Under the pieces are notes generated by a model. It did no database searches. It was not told the DNA's origin and saw nothing but the letters and a program-made list of their open reading frames with translations. Position numbers and translations under genes: made by a program. A stretch of DNA of 64,000 nucleotides, from assembly GCF_029223255.1 (NCBI RefSeq), contig NZ_JARHUC010000007.1, positions 248,001-312,000 of the forward strand, read 5' to 3'. This DNA is from Albimonas marina. Its GTDB lineage: Bacteria; Pseudomonadota; Alphaproteobacteria; Rhodobacterales; Rhodobacteraceae. Positions 16,795 through 27,969 of this stretch are shown in pieces (the first letter of the stretch is position 1; every line of letters starts with the position of its first letter).

Positions 16795-18348
16795 ATGCTC
16801 AGACTGCTCCTGACCACCGCCCTGACCGCCGGCCTCGGCTTCGCCGCCTCCGCCCAGGAGATCACCGTCGGCGCTGCCAACGTGGCCCCCTACCTCGATC
16901 CCGGCCGCGACCACTCCAACGTCGGCTCGCAGTTCTACTACAACGCCTTCGACACGCTGATCGCCCGCGATCCCGCCAGCATCGAGCCCGTCTGGCAGCC
17001 CGGCCTCGCCACCTCGTGGGAGCTGGTCGAGCCGAAGGTGATGGAGTTCAAGCTCCGTGAAGGCGTGACCTTCCACAACGGCGAGGCGATGACCGCCGAC
17101 GACGTGGTCTTCTCGCTCAACCGGATGTTCCAGGCGACCTTCCCGCCCTACGCCGTGCGCTCCAAGGACCGCCTCAACAATTTCGAGAAAGCCGAGAAGG
17201 TCGACGACTACACCGTGCGCGTCCACGCCAAGCGCGAGGAGCCGCTGTGGGAAACCCTCATGAACCTCCAGCAGGTCATGATCATCCCCGAGGACTACAC
17301 CAAGGCCCTCTCGGGCGACCCGAAGGTGGCCGAGGACGGCGACTTCGAGGCGTTCTCCCTCAAGCCCGTCGGCACCGGTCCCTACGCGATCTCCGAGTTC
17401 ACGCCGGGCGAGCGGGTGGTCTACTCGCGCTTCGACGGCTTCTGGGGCGACAAGGCCCCGCTCGCCAAGGCCACCGTGGTGCAGATCGCCGAGACCGCCA
17501 GCCGCATCACCGCGCTGAAGACCGGCGAGGTCGACCTGATCACCAACCTGGCGCCCGACCAGCTGGCCCTGGTGGACGCGGACCCTGCGCTGAAGACCGA
17601 AGGCTCGGCCACCGCGCTGTTCCACGTGATGATCATGAACGTGAATCATCCCAAGCTGCAGGACCCGCGCATCCGCCAGGCCATGTCGCTCGCCATCGAC
17701 CGCGACCTGCTGAACGAGGCGCTGTGGCAGGGCAAGGCGATCGTGCCGACCTCGCACACCATGGCCGAGATGGGCGCCCTCCATCAGCCCGACCTGACGA
17801 CCTTCGAGCACGACCCCGAGCGGGCGAAGGCCCTGCTCGAGGAGGCCGGCTACGACGGGTTCGAGATCACCTACGACACCCACCCGACCTACTACACCAA
17901 CGGCCTGCTCGCCGCGCAGGCGATCATGGAGATGTGGGCCGCCGTGGGCATCAACGGCCGCGTCAACGTCGCCGAGAAATGGTCGGGCGGCTCCCCCGAC
18001 ATGATGGCCCGCAACTGGTCGAACCCGATGTACTTCGCCGACCCGTTCGGCTCCTTCGGCGTGATGTGGGCGCCCAACGGCCCCTCCGAGGGCGAGGGCC
18101 GCTTCAACACCGACGAGGACTACGCGCAGAAGTGGGACCGCTTCCGCTTCTCGTCGGACGTCGAGACCCGCAAGGCCGCCTATGCCGAGCTGATGGAGCG
18201 CATCCAGCAGGACCCGCCCGTCCTGCCGCTCTACCGCCCGTTCGAGAGCTGGGGGATGAAGAAGTCGGTCAACTGGGCCCCGCGCCCGGGCCACATCCCC
18301 TACGTGCTCGACTTCCGCTCCGGCGCGATCTCGCTGGCCGACAGCTGA
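16795..18348 (+). CDS. Dpp-type ABC transporter substrate-binding protein (SBP family 5)
   Basis: A 517-residue periplasmic binding protein. The signal peptide is MLRLLLTTALTAGLGFAASA with cleavage near residue 20. The body is the family 5 three-domain fold, with LATSWELVEPKVMEFKLREGV near the front and TADDVVFSLNRM following. ATG 16795 has GGAG 8 nt upstream; a GTG at 16786 overlaps that site and is rejected. Family 5 proteins bind peptides, opines, nickel, heme or sugar phosphodiesters. The neighbouring phosphatase and phosphoesterase favour a phosphorylated ligand here (inference). Confidence 0.9.
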   Translation: MLRLLLTTALTAGLGFAASAQEITVGAANVAPYLDPGRDHSNVGSQFYYNAFDTLIARDPASIEPVWQPGLATSWELVEPKVMEFKLREGVTFHNGEAMTADDVVFSLNRMFQATFPPYAVRSKDRLNNFEKAEKVDDYTVRVHAKREEPLWETLMNLQQVMIIPEDYTKALSGDPKVAEDGDFEAFSLKPVGTGPYAISEFTPGERVVYSRFDGFWGDKAPLAKATVVQIAETASRITALKTGEVDLITNLAPDQLALVDADPALKTEGSATALFHVMIMNVNHPKLQDPRIRQAMSLAIDRDLLNEALWQGKAIVPTSHTMAEMGALHQPDLTTFEHDPERAKALLEEAGYDGFEITYDTHPTYYTNGLLAAQAIMEMWAAVGINGRVNVAEKWSGGSPDMMARNWSNPMYFADPFGSFGVMWAPNGPSEGEGRFNTDEDYAQKWDRFRFSSDVETRKAAYAELMERIQQDPPVLPLYRPFESWGMKKSVNWAPRPGHIPYVLDFRSGAISLADS

Positions 18349-18362
18349 TCGCCTGATCTCCC

Positions 18363-18385
18363 GGGCGGGGCGTCCAGCCCCGCCC
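18363..18385 (+). terminator. 9-bp hairpin after the binding-protein gene
   Basis: GGGCGGGGC (18363-18371) and GCCCCGCCC (18377-18385) are exact inverted repeats around a 5-nt loop, 15 nt after the binding-protein stop and before the phosphoesterase gene. No U-run; probably partial termination or transcript-end protection inside the operon. Confidence 0.5.
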
Positions 18386-18416
18386 GACCCTTTCCGCACA
18401 TCCAGGGCCCCACGCC

Positions 18417-19271
18417 ATGACCGCTCCGCTGCGCATCGCCGTCGTCGCCGACATCCACCACGGCCTCCCCTCCCACACCAAGCGAGGGGACGCCGGCCTC
18501 GACCTGCTGGCCCGCTTCGTCGCCTTCTGCAACGCCGAGCGGCCCGACCTGGTGCTGGACCTCGGCGACCGCATCTCCGACGTCGACGCCCAGACCGACG
18601 CGCGGCTGGAGGCCGAGGTGGCCGAGGTGTTCCGCGACCTCGACGCGCCCATCCGCCACGTCTGCGGCAACCACGACCGCGACCACCTGAGCGTCGAGGA
18701 GAACGCCGCCATCCTCGGCGCGCCGCTGGCCTCCGAGGTCGTGGACCTCGGCGCCTGGGACGTGGCGCTGTGGCGGGCGGACGCAAAGATCCATCGCGAC
18801 CGTCCCCGCCCCGGCTTCGACCTGCCGGAGGCGGACCTGCTGTGGCTGTCGCGCACCATCCAGGCCGCGACGAAGCCCACGCTGGTCGTCACCCACGTGC
18901 CGATGTCGGGCCACGCCCAGACCGGCAACTACTACTTCCAGCGCAACCCGCACCTCGCCACCTACCCGCAGTCCGAGCGGGTGCGCGCGGCCCTCTCCCA
19001 GGCCCGCGTGCCGGTGGTGGCGCTGGCGGGCCACGTGCACTGGAACACCGTGACCACCGTCGACGGCATCCCGCACCTGACCCAGCAGTCGCTGACCGAG
19101 TCCTTCACCACCGCCGGCGATCCCGCCGAGGCCTGGGGGATGCTGGAGCTGTCGGACGTGGTGCGCTGGCAGGTCTTCGGCCTCGATCCGTTCGAGGCGA
19201 CCGTCACCCCCACCGCCCGCCGCTGGACCCCCCCGCTCGCCCCGTTCTTCACCGAGCTCGCCGCGGAATGA
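18417..19271 (+). CDS. Calcineurin-like metallophosphoesterase
   Basis: A 284-residue cytoplasmic metallophosphoesterase. The dinuclear-metal motifs appear in order: VVADIHHG (Asp/His near 11-13), LDLGDRISD, CGNHDRDH, VVTHVPMSG and LAGHVHWN. No signal peptide, so the substrate must enter the cell first. It lies between the Dpp binding protein and the double ATPase, and its stop overlaps the ATPase start (ATGA). With the HAD phosphatase at the operon head it could form a diester-then-monoester route. The family also includes cyclic nucleotide phosphodiesterases, so the substrate is open. Confidence 0.85.
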   Translation: MTAPLRIAVVADIHHGLPSHTKRGDAGLDLLARFVAFCNAERPDLVLDLGDRISDVDAQTDARLEAEVAEVFRDLDAPIRHVCGNHDRDHLSVEENAAILGAPLASEVVDLGAWDVALWRADAKIHRDRPRPGFDLPEADLLWLSRTIQAATKPTLVVTHVPMSGHAQTGNYYFQRNPHLATYPQSERVRAALSQARVPVVALAGHVHWNTVTTVDGIPHLTQQSLTESFTTAGDPAEAWGMLELSDVVRWQVFGLDPFEATVTPTARRWTPPLAPFFTELAAE

Positions 19272-20977
19272 CCCGCATCCTGCCCCCCAACCCGCCGGTC
19301 CTGTCGGTGAAGGACCTGCGCGTCGCCTTCGGCCGGCACGAGGCCGTGCGCGGCCTCTCCTTCGACCTGCACGCCGGCGAGACCCTGGCGCTGGTCGGCG
19401 AGAGCGGCTCGGGCAAGTCCACCGCCGCCCTCTCGATCCTGCGCCTGGTCGAGCGGGAGGGGGGCAGGATCGCCGGCGGCTCGATCCGCCTGGGCGACAC
19501 GGAGGTCACCACCCTCCCCCCCGCCGCGCTGCGCGCCATCCGCGGCGACCGGGTGGCGATGGTGTTCCAGGAGCCGATGACCTCGCTGAACCCGGTGATG
19601 CGCGTCGGCGAGCAGCTGGAGGAGGCCGTCCGCCTCCACCGCGGCCTGCGCGGCCGCGCGGCGCGCGCGGCCTGCCTCGCCGCCCTCGAGCGGGTCCGCA
19701 TCCCCGAGCCCGCCCGCCGCCTGCGCCAGCACCCGCACGAACTTTCGGGCGGCCTGCGCCAGCGGGTGATGATCGCCATGGCGCTCGCCTGCGAGCCCGA
19801 CGTGCTGATCGCCGACGAGCCGACCACCGCGCTCGACGTCACCACCCAGGCCGAGATCCTGGACCTGATGCGCAGCCTGCAGGCCGAGCTGGGCATGGCG
19901 GTCCTGTTCATCACCCACGACATGGGCGTGGTGGCCGAGATGGCCGACCGCGTCGTGGTCATGCGCCATGGCGAGAAGGTCGAGGAGGCGACGACCGAAG
20001 GCCTGTTCTCCGCCCCCCGCTCCGACTACGCGCGCGAGCTGCTGGCCGCGATCCCGCGCCTCGGCGCCGGCTCGCCCGCGCCGCTGGCCTCGCCCGAGCC
20101 GCTGCTGGAGGTCCGCAACCTCACCACCCGCTTCGGCCGCGGCGGGATCTTCCGCAAGGCGCCGCCGCCGGTGGTGCGCGACGTCTCCCTGACGCTGGCC
20201 CGCGGAGAGACGCTGGGCCTGGTGGGCGAGAGCGGCTGCGGGAAGTCCACCCTCGCCCGCTCGATCCTGCGGCTAGTCGAGCCGGAGGCGGGCCACGCGA
20301 CCCTCGACGGCCTGCCCCTGACCGGCGTGCCCCAGTCGGCGCTGAAGGCCGCCCGCCGGCGGATGCAGATGGTCTTCCAGGACCCCTACGCTTCGCTCAA
20401 CCCGCGCCTGCCCATCGCCGACCTGGTGACCGAGCCCGCCTTCCTCGCGGGCCTCGTCTCCCCGAAGGACCGCCGGGCGCTGGCCGAGGACCTGCTGGAG
20501 CGCGTGCGGCTTGAGCCCGAGGCCGCCGAGCGCTTCCCCCACCAGTTCTCCGGCGGCCAGCGTCAGCGCATCTGCATCGCGCGGGCGCTGTCGGTGCGCC
20601 CGGCGCTGATCGTGGCGGACGAGGCGGTGAGCGCGCTCGACGTCTCCATCGCCCGCCGGGTCACCGACCTGATGGCCGAGATCCAGGCGCGCGACGGCGT
20701 CAGCTTCCTGTTCATCAGCCACGACCTCGCGGTGGTGGAACGCGTCAGCCACCGGATCGCGGTGATGCTGCGCGGCGAGATCGTCGAGATGGGGCCGACG
20801 GCGCAGGTCCTCTCGGACCCTCGCCACAGCTACACCCGCAAGCTGCTCGCGGCCGCCCCGCGCCCCGATCCCGCCCGACGGGCGGAGCAGCGCGCCGCCC
20901 CCGTCCCCGCGGATCCCGGCGGCTGGCGGTGGGAGACGGCCGGCCCTGCCCATTTCGTGCGGGCCGAGGCGGGCTGA
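19268..20977 (+). CDS. Dpp-type ABC transporter double ATPase (DppD-DppF fusion)
   Basis: A 569-residue fusion of two ABC ATPase domains. Domain 1 (about 10-250) has Walker A GESGSGKST, signature LSGGLRQR and Walker B LIADEPTTALD. Domain 2 (about 280-535) has GESGCGKST, FSGGQRQR and LIVADEAVSALD; Ala replaces Pro after the catalytic Glu in domain 2. Such fusions (YejF/GsiA type) replace separate DppD and DppF subunits. ATG 19268 overlaps the phosphoesterase stop. Longer upstream readings are shadows of that gene. Confidence 0.92.
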   Translation: MTRILPPNPPVLSVKDLRVAFGRHEAVRGLSFDLHAGETLALVGESGSGKSTAALSILRLVEREGGRIAGGSIRLGDTEVTTLPPAALRAIRGDRVAMVFQEPMTSLNPVMRVGEQLEEAVRLHRGLRGRAARAACLAALERVRIPEPARRLRQHPHELSGGLRQRVMIAMALACEPDVLIADEPTTALDVTTQAEILDLMRSLQAELGMAVLFITHDMGVVAEMADRVVVMRHGEKVEEATTEGLFSAPRSDYARELLAAIPRLGAGSPAPLASPEPLLEVRNLTTRFGRGGIFRKAPPPVVRDVSLTLARGETLGLVGESGCGKSTLARSILRLVEPEAGHATLDGLPLTGVPQSALKAARRRMQMVFQDPYASLNPRLPIADLVTEPAFLAGLVSPKDRRALAEDLLERVRLEPEAAERFPHQFSGGQRQRICIARALSVRPALIVADEAVSALDVSIARRVTDLMAEIQARDGVSFLFISHDLAVVERVSHRIAVMLRGEIVEMGPTAQVLSDPRHSYTRKLLAAAPRPDPARRAEQRAAPVPADPGGWRWETAGPAHFVRAEAG

Positions 20978-21067
20978 ACCCTGCGGGCCGCCCCCCGGTC
21001 GCGAGGGGCGCTCGCTGCGGGTCGCGATGACCCGCGCATCCCGCGCAAGGCGCCCTTGCACGCAAAA

Positions 21068-21098
21068 CGCCCGCCGCCGGGCTTGCCGGCGGCGGGCG
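21068..21098. terminator. Bidirectional intrinsic terminator between convergent genes
   Basis: CGCCCGCCGCCGG (21068-21080) and CCGGCGGCGGGCG (21086-21098) form a perfect 13-bp stem with a 5-nt loop. AAAA at 21064-21067 gives a U-run for minus-strand transcripts arriving from the carnitine dehydrogenase gene. GGTTCTTGT follows on the plus side for the Dpp operon. It sits between two gene ends 143 nt apart. Confidence 0.85.
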
Positions 21099-21120
21099 GT
21101 TCTTGTCGGGCGCCTCGGCC

Positions 21121-22119
21121 TCAGGTCTTCGGGGCGGCCCGTTCGGCCAGCGCCTCGCGGCGCGCCTCGACCACTTCGCCGGCGCCGTAGCGCTGGTCGG
21201 CCAGGCCCGACATCACCGCCACCAGGCAGGCGTCGCGCAGGGCCTCGTACTCGCGCAGCGAGGTCTCGCCGGCCTGGGCGTCGGACTGGGTCGCGACCCG
21301 GTCGATCAGCTCATCGGTCAGTTCGGGCGCCTCGAGCTTCGTCCAGGGCAGCTTCAGGGCCGGGCCGAACTGGGCGAGGAAGTGGCGCATCCCGTCCTCG
21401 CCGCCCGCCAGGCGGTAGGTCAGGAACGTGCCCATGAAGGACCAGCGCAGACCCGCCCCGAAGCGCACGGCGTCGTCGATCTCCTCGACCGTCGCCACGC
21501 CGTCGTTGACCAGCCACAACGCCTCGCGCCACAGCGCCTCCAGCAGGCGGTCGGCGATGAAGCCGTCGATCTCCTTGCGCACCCGCAGGGGCCGCATCCC
21601 GATCGAGCGGTAAATCGCGGCGGCCTGCTCGCAGGCGGCGTCGGAGGTCTTCTCGCCCCCGCAGATCTCGACCAGCGGCAGCAGGTAGACCGGGTTGAAC
21701 GGGTGGCCGACGACCAGCCGCTCGGGCCGGGTCATCCCCGATTGCAGGCGCGAGGGCAGCAGGCCCGAGGTCGAGGAGCCGATCACCGTCTGCGCCGGCG
21801 CGGCCGCGTCGATCTCGGCGAGGATCCGGATCTTGAGGTCCTCCCGCTCGGGCAGGCTCTCCTGGATGAAGTCGGCGCCCGCCACCGCCTCGGCGATCGA
21901 GGCGGCGTAGACGATCTCGCCTTCCTCGGGCAGGGGCGCGCCCTTCATCAGCCCGGCCTGGGCGGCGCGGGCGTTCTTGAGGACGGCCTCGGTCTTGCGG
22001 GCGATCTCGGGGTCGGGGTCGAACAGGCGCACGTTCCAGCCGTCCAGCAGGAAGCGCGCGGCCCAGCCGGCGCCGATGACGCCGCCGCCGACGAGCGCCG
22101 CGGTTTTCCGATCAGTCAT
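21121..22119 (-). CDS. L-carnitine dehydrogenase / 3-hydroxyacyl-CoA dehydrogenase-family protein
   Basis: A 332-residue NAD-dependent dehydrogenase. The Rossmann motif [18 protein letters not shown] is at residues 11-28, with an acidic residue (FDPDP) after strand 2 for NAD. The catalytic [13 protein letters not shown] segment and the [10 protein letters not shown] helix follow. The GWAAR variant is characteristic of carnitine dehydrogenases, which oxidise L-carnitine to 3-dehydrocarnitine, rather than fatty-acid HADs. Its start overlaps the end of the BKACE gene upstream, the next enzyme of the pathway, and a CdhR-like regulator lies at 29523-30662. Specificity is inferred from motif and context. 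Confidence 0.82.
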   Translation of the reverse strand: MTDRKTAALVGGGVIGAGWAARFLLDGWNVRLFDPDPEIARKTEAVLKNARAAQAGLMKGAPLPEEGEIVYAASIAEAVAGADFIQESLPEREDLKIRILAEIDAAAPAQTVIGSSTSGLLPSRLQSGMTRPERLVVGHPFNPVYLLPLVEICGGEKTSDAACEQAAAIYRSIGMRPLRVRKEIDGFIADRLLEALWREALWLVNDGVATVEEIDDAVRFGAGLRWSFMGTFLTYRLAGGEDGMRHFLAQFGPALKLPWTKLEAPELTDELIDRVATQSDAQAGETSLREYEALRDACLVAVMSGLADQRYGAGEVVEARREALAERAAPKT

Positions 22120-23005
22120 GCTTCACCAGCTTCAGCTTCTCGCGCACCTCGGCGGGGCCCATGACGCGGGCGCCCATGCCCTCGACGATGCCCTTCGCCC
22201 GCTCGACGAGCTGGGCGTTGGTCGCCTTCACGCCCTTCTCCAGCCAGAGGTTGTCCTCCAGCCCCACGCGCACGTTGCCGCCCGCCAGCGTCGCCATCGC
22301 CGCATAAGGCAGCTGGTCGCGCCCGATGGAGAAGGCCGAGAACTGCGCCCCCGCCGGCAGGTTGTGCACCAGCGACATCAGCGTCAGCGGATCGGCCGGC
22401 GCGCCGTAGGGGATGCCCATGCAGAGCTGGATCAGGAGCGGGTCGTCCAGCAGCCCCTCCCGCTGCAGCTCCTTCACGAAGACCAGGTGGCCGGCGTCGA
22501 AGACCTCCAGCTCCGGCCTGACCCCCAGCGCCTGCACCTGCCGCGCCATCGCGCGGAGCACCGAGGGCGTGTTGGTCATCACGTAGTCGCCCAGCGCGAA
22601 ATTCATCGTGCCGCAGTCGAGCGTGCAGATCTCCGGGCGCAGCTTCGCCACGTGCTCCAGCCGCTCGGTCGGGCCGACCATGTCGGTCCCGGCGGGGTCG
22701 AGGGGCAGGGGGCTTTCGCCCGCGCCGAAGACCACGTCGCCGCCCATGCCGGCGGTCAGGTTGATGATCACGTCCACGTCCGAGGCGCGGATGCGCGCGA
22801 CCACCTCCTCGTAGAGCTCCAGCCGGCGGGCGGCCTGTCCGGTCTCGGGGTCGCGGACGTGGATATGGGCGATCGCCGCGCCCGCACGGGCGGCCTCGAT
22901 CGAGGCGTTCGCGATCTGCTCGGGCGTCACCGGGACATGCGGGCTCTTGTCCGCCGTGTCGCCGCCGCCGGTGACGGCGCAGGTGATGAAGACGTCGCGG
23001 TTCAT
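22112..23005 (-). CDS. BKACE-family beta-keto acid cleavage enzyme, probably dehydrocarnitine-cleaving
   Basis: A 297-residue member of the beta-keto acid cleavage family (DUF849). Typical features are the N-terminal [11 protein letters not shown], zinc-ligand [10 protein letters not shown] (about residues 46-55), [10 protein letters not shown], and a C-terminal [13 protein letters not shown]. These enzymes condense a beta-keto acid with acetyl-CoA. Beside carnitine dehydrogenase the expected reaction is dehydrocarnitine plus acetyl-CoA to glycine betaine plus acetoacetyl-CoA. The ATG at 23005 matches the conserved N-terminus; longer readings lack homologous sequence. First gene of the minus-strand pair, 8-nt overlap with the dehydrogenase. 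Confidence 0.85.
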   Translation of the reverse strand: MNRDVFITCAVTGGGDTADKSPHVPVTPEQIANASIEAARAGAAIAHIHVRDPETGQAARRLELYEEVVARIRASDVDVIINLTAGMGGDVVFGAGESPLPLDPAGTDMVGPTERLEHVAKLRPEICTLDCGTMNFALGDYVMTNTPSVLRAMARQVQALGVRPELEVFDAGHLVFVKELQREGLLDDPLLIQLCMGIPYGAPADPLTLMSLVHNLPAGAQFSAFSIGRDQLPYAAMATLAGGNVRVGLEDNLWLEKGVKATNAQLVERAKGIVEGMGARVMGPAEVREKLKLVKHD

Positions 23006-23429
23006 GACATCGCGCCTCGCGCTCAGGGAAAGGGGAGTCGGCGCTCTCACGCCGTCCGCGACAGGATCCGCCCATTCGGCGACGCCTGCCTCCCGCATAA
23101 CGACAGGGAGTTTGCATGGCACGACGGATGCGGCGGAGGCGCGCCGATCTCGTCGCGATTTGAAAAATTGAAGACGCCGAATGTATCGAGAGGCCGAATG
23201 CGACTCGTATGATCCTGAGAACGCCACCGCGACTCGCCGCCGCGCCGAATCCGGCGCCGGCGGTCGCGAAGGGAGCGGCCCGCCCTCGGCCCCGCCGCCT
23301 CCGCGGCCGCGGGCCTCGAGGCCCGGCGCGCCCCGACGTCGAAAAAGGAGAGACCCGGCCCATGCCCGCCCTCGCCGCGATCCCGCGTCCCGCTCCGCCT
23401 CCCCCGGCGGCCCCCTCGGAGGCCCGGCC
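23006..23429. promoter_or_regulatory. Divergent promoter region of the carnitine and importer operons
   Basis: A 424-nt gap between divergent start codons with no recognised gene. The middle (about 23085-23220) is markedly AT-richer than its surroundings and contains TTGAAA (23163-23168) followed by ATGTAT-like sequence, and two copies of GCCGAATG about 25 nt apart (near 23177 and 23202). These are the likely promoter and regulator-binding zone. From 23225 to 23415 it is GC-rich with no distinct structure, and CGGAGG (23417-23422) is the ribosome-binding site of the permease. Confidence 0.45.
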
Positions 23430-24389
23430 ATGAGCGGCGGACTCGCGCGGATGATCGCGGTGCGCATCGGGCTGGGGCTGCTGACGCTGCTGCTGATCTC
23501 GGTGCTGATCTTCGGCGCCATGGGCCTGCTGCCCGGCGACGTGGCCGAGGCGATCCTGGGCCAGAACCGCACGCCCGAGACGGTGGCCGCCCTGCGCACG
23601 CAGCTCGGCCTCGATCAGCCGGCGTGGAGCCGGTATCTCGACTGGATCGGCGGCATGCTGACGGGCGACTTCGGCCGCTCCCTCGCCTCCGGCCGGCCGG
23701 TGGCCGAGCTGATCGGGGGGCGGCTGGTCAACACCCTGTCGCTGGCGGCCTACGCGGCGCTGATCTCGGTGCCGCTGTCCATCGCGCTGGGGATCGTGGC
23801 GGCCCTGTTCCGGGGGCGCGGCGTCGACCGCGGCATCTCCATCGGGGCGCTGACCGCGATCTCGATGCCCGACTTCTTCGTGGCCTACGTGATGATCTTC
23901 CTCTTCGCGGTTTCCTGGGGGCTGCTGCCCTCGCTGTCGGCGGTCTCGCCCGGCGGGGGGCTGGGGGAGTGGCTCTATCGCTCCACCCTGCCGGCGCTGG
24001 CGCTGACGCTGGCGACCTCGGCGCACATGCTGCGCATGACGCGGGCGTCCATCGTGAACGTGCTCGCCTCGCCCTATGTCGAGATGGCGCGCCTGAAGGG
24101 CCTGCCGCCGCGGCGGGTGGTGGTGCGCCACGCGCTGCCCAACGCGCTCGCGCCGATCATCAACGTGGTGGCGGTGAACCTCGCCTTCCTGATCGTGGGC
24201 GTCGTGGTGGTCGAGACGGTGTTCGTCTATCCGGGCCTGGGCCAGCTGATGGTCGACTCGGTCGCCGCGCGCGACGTGCCGGTGGTGCAGGCGGCCTGCC
24301 TGATCTTCGCCACCGCCTACGTCTCGCTGAACCTGCTCGCCGACGTGCTGTCGATCCTGACCAACCCCCGGCTGAGGACCGCCCGATGA
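23430..24389 (+). CDS. Dpp-type ABC transporter permease (DppB-like), carnitine locus
   Basis: A 319-residue inner-membrane permease. It shows the DppB-type opening ([25 protein letters not shown]), an LGLDQP segment, and the EAA loop [24 protein letters not shown] 23430 is fixed by CGGAGG 7 nt upstream; the longer frame through the promoter region is not coding. First gene of an operon running to 29538; overlaps the DppC-like start by 4 nt. Confidence 0.92.
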   Translation: MSGGLARMIAVRIGLGLLTLLLISVLIFGAMGLLPGDVAEAILGQNRTPETVAALRTQLGLDQPAWSRYLDWIGGMLTGDFGRSLASGRPVAELIGGRLVNTLSLAAYAALISVPLSIALGIVAALFRGRGVDRGISIGALTAISMPDFFVAYVMIFLFAVSWGLLPSLSAVSPGGGLGEWLYRSTLPALALTLATSAHMLRMTRASIVNVLASPYVEMARLKGLPPRRVVVRHALPNALAPIINVVAVNLAFLIVGVVVVETVFVYPGLGQLMVDSVAARDVPVVQAACLIFATAYVSLNLLADVLSILTNPRLRTAR

Positions 24390-25222
24390 GCGCGCCGACG
24401 AAACTCGCCGCGACGCTGCGCACCGCCCCGCCGAGCGCGCTGCTGGGCATCCTCGTGCTGGCCGCGGTGGCGCTGCTGGCCCTCTTCGCCCCCGTCGCCG
24501 CCCCCTATGGCGAGCGCGAGATCGTGGGCGACGCGTTCGAGGTGTGGTCGGACCAGTTCTGGCTGGGCACCGACAACCTGGGGCGGGACATGCTCTCCCG
24601 CCTGATCTGGGGGGCGCGCAACACGATCGGCATGGCGCTGCTGACCACCGCCATCGCCTTCGTGGTGGGCGCGGCGACCGGGTTGCTGGCGGGCACGGTC
24701 GGGGGCTGGGCCGACCGGCTGCTGGCCTGGATCGTGGACGTGATCATGGCCATGCCCTCGCTGATCCTGGCGCTGCTGCTGCTGTCGATCTTCGGCGCCT
24801 CGACCGCGATCCTGGTGGGCATCATCGCGGCGATCGAGGCGACGCGCGTGTTCCGCCTGTCGCGCGCGGTCGCGATGAACATCTCGGTGATGGAGTATCT
24901 CGACGCCGCCCGCCTGCGGGGGGAGAGCGTGCCCTCGATCCTGTGGCGGGAGGTGCTGCCCAACGCCTCCGCGCCGCTGGTGGCCGAGTTCGGGCTGCGC
25001 TTCTGCTTCGTGTTCCTCTTCGTCTCCTCGCTGTCGTTCCTGGGGCTGGGCATCCAGCCGCCGACGGCGGACTGGGGCTCGATGGTGCGCGACAACGCCA
25101 CCCTGATCACCTACGGCGACATCACCCCCCTGCTGCCCGCCGCCGCCATCGCGCTGGTCACCGTCTCGGTGAACCTGGTGGTGGACTGGGTGCTGCACCG
25201 CTCCTCCGGGCTGAAGGACTGA
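24386..25222 (+). CDS. Dpp-type ABC transporter permease (DppC-like), carnitine locus
   Basis: A 278-residue inner-membrane permease. The WLGTDNLGRDMLSR motif is near residues 57-70, the EAA loop is YLDAARLRGESVPSILWREVLPN, and LSFLGLGIQPPTADWGSMV follows. ATGA overlap with the preceding permease; the ATPase gene starts 4 nt after its stop. Confidence 0.92.
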   Translation: MSAPTKLAATLRTAPPSALLGILVLAAVALLALFAPVAAPYGEREIVGDAFEVWSDQFWLGTDNLGRDMLSRLIWGARNTIGMALLTTAIAFVVGAATGLLAGTVGGWADRLLAWIVDVIMAMPSLILALLLLSIFGASTAILVGIIAAIEATRVFRLSRAVAMNISVMEYLDAARLRGESVPSILWREVLPNASAPLVAEFGLRFCFVFLFVSSLSFLGLGIQPPTADWGSMVRDNATLITYGDITPLLPAAAIALVTVSVNLVVDWVLHRSSGLKD

Positions 25223-25226
25223 TGCG

Positions 25227-26873
<1,647 letters not shown>

Positions 26874-26877
26874 CGCC

Positions 26878-27861
26878 ATGTCCCATTCGCACCCCATGCC
26901 CGCCGACCCGGAGGTGGTCGAGTTCATCGAACGGACCCTGTCGTGGTATCCCGCCGACGCCTACGCCATGTCGCTGGAGGAGAACCGCCGCCTCTACGAC
27001 GCCATGGCCGAGGCCTTCCGCGCCCCGCGCCCCGAGGGGATCGAGACCGAGGACTTCGCGGTGGCCGCCGCCGACCCGGCGCGCGAGATCCCCTGCCGGC
27101 GCTACCTGCCCCGCGGCGTGGACCGGGCCGCGCCTCTGGTCCTCTACGCCCATGGCGGCGGCTTCGTGCTGGGCGGGCTCGAGAGCCATGACGACGCCTG
27201 CGCGGGCATCGCCAAGCGGACGGGGCTCGAGGTGGTGGCGGTCGACTATCGCCTCGCGCCCGAGAACCTCCATCCCGCCCAGGGCGACGACTTCGAGGCG
27301 GCGTTCGAGCATGTGGCGAAGGACGGCCGCAAGGTGATCGTCGCGGGCGACAGCGCCGGCGGGAACCTGGTCGGCGCGCTGGTCCTGCGCCGCCGCGCGG
27401 CGGACGGCCCCGCGCCCATCGGCCAGGTGCTGATCTACCCCGGCCTCGGCGGCGACCGCAGCCGGGGCAGCTACGTCGAGATGGCCGACGCCCCCCTGCT
27501 GAAGGCCAAGGAGGGCGAGACCTACGCCGGCATCCGCACCGGCGGCACGCTCACCGAGGCGCAGCGCAACGATCCCGACATGGCGCCCCTGAAGGCGCAG
27601 GACCTCTCGGACCTGCCGCCCGCCTTCGTGGTCACCGCCCACATCGACCCGATCCGCGACGACGGCGAGGCCTGGGCCCGCCGCCTGAGCGCCGCCGGAG
27701 TGCCGGCCGAGTGGCGCGACGAGCCGGAGCTGGTCCACGGCTACCTGCGCGCCCGGCACATGTCCAAGCGCACCGCCGAGAGCTTCGCGGCCATCTGCGA
27801 CGCCATCGTCCGCATGGCCGAGGGCCGCTTCGTCTCCGCCCCCGAGGCCGCCGGCGCCTGA
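26878..27861 (+). CDS. Alpha/beta hydrolase of the HSL (hormone-sensitive lipase) family
   Basis: A 327-residue cytoplasmic esterase. The oxyanion motif HGGGF is at residues 92-96, the nucleophile elbow GDSAGG has Ser159, and the acid and base are Asp in HIDPIRDDGE (about 254) and His in LVHGYL (about 284). GAAGGAG lies 9 nt upstream of the ATG. It sits between the double ATPase and binding protein of the importer, so it very likely hydrolyses the imported compound. Next to carnitine catabolic genes, an O-acylcarnitine or other choline/carnitine ester is a plausible but unproven substrate. Confidence 0.87.
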   Translation: MSHSHPMPADPEVVEFIERTLSWYPADAYAMSLEENRRLYDAMAEAFRAPRPEGIETEDFAVAAADPAREIPCRRYLPRGVDRAAPLVLYAHGGGFVLGGLESHDDACAGIAKRTGLEVVAVDYRLAPENLHPAQGDDFEAAFEHVAKDGRKVIVAGDSAGGNLVGALVLRRRAADGPAPIGQVLIYPGLGGDRSRGSYVEMADAPLLKAKEGETYAGIRTGGTLTEAQRNDPDMAPLKAQDLSDLPPAFVVTAHIDPIRDDGEAWARRLSAAGVPAEWRDEPELVHGYLRARHMSKRTAESFAAICDAIVRMAEGRFVSAPEAAGA

Positions 27862-27969
27862 ACGCTCCCGCGGCGCGCGCCTCGGGGCGCGCGACCGCCT
27901 CGCGACACCGCGGCGCGCGCCATGTCGGGCGCGCCCGCTTCGACAAGAACCGACAGAGAGGTGAGATCC

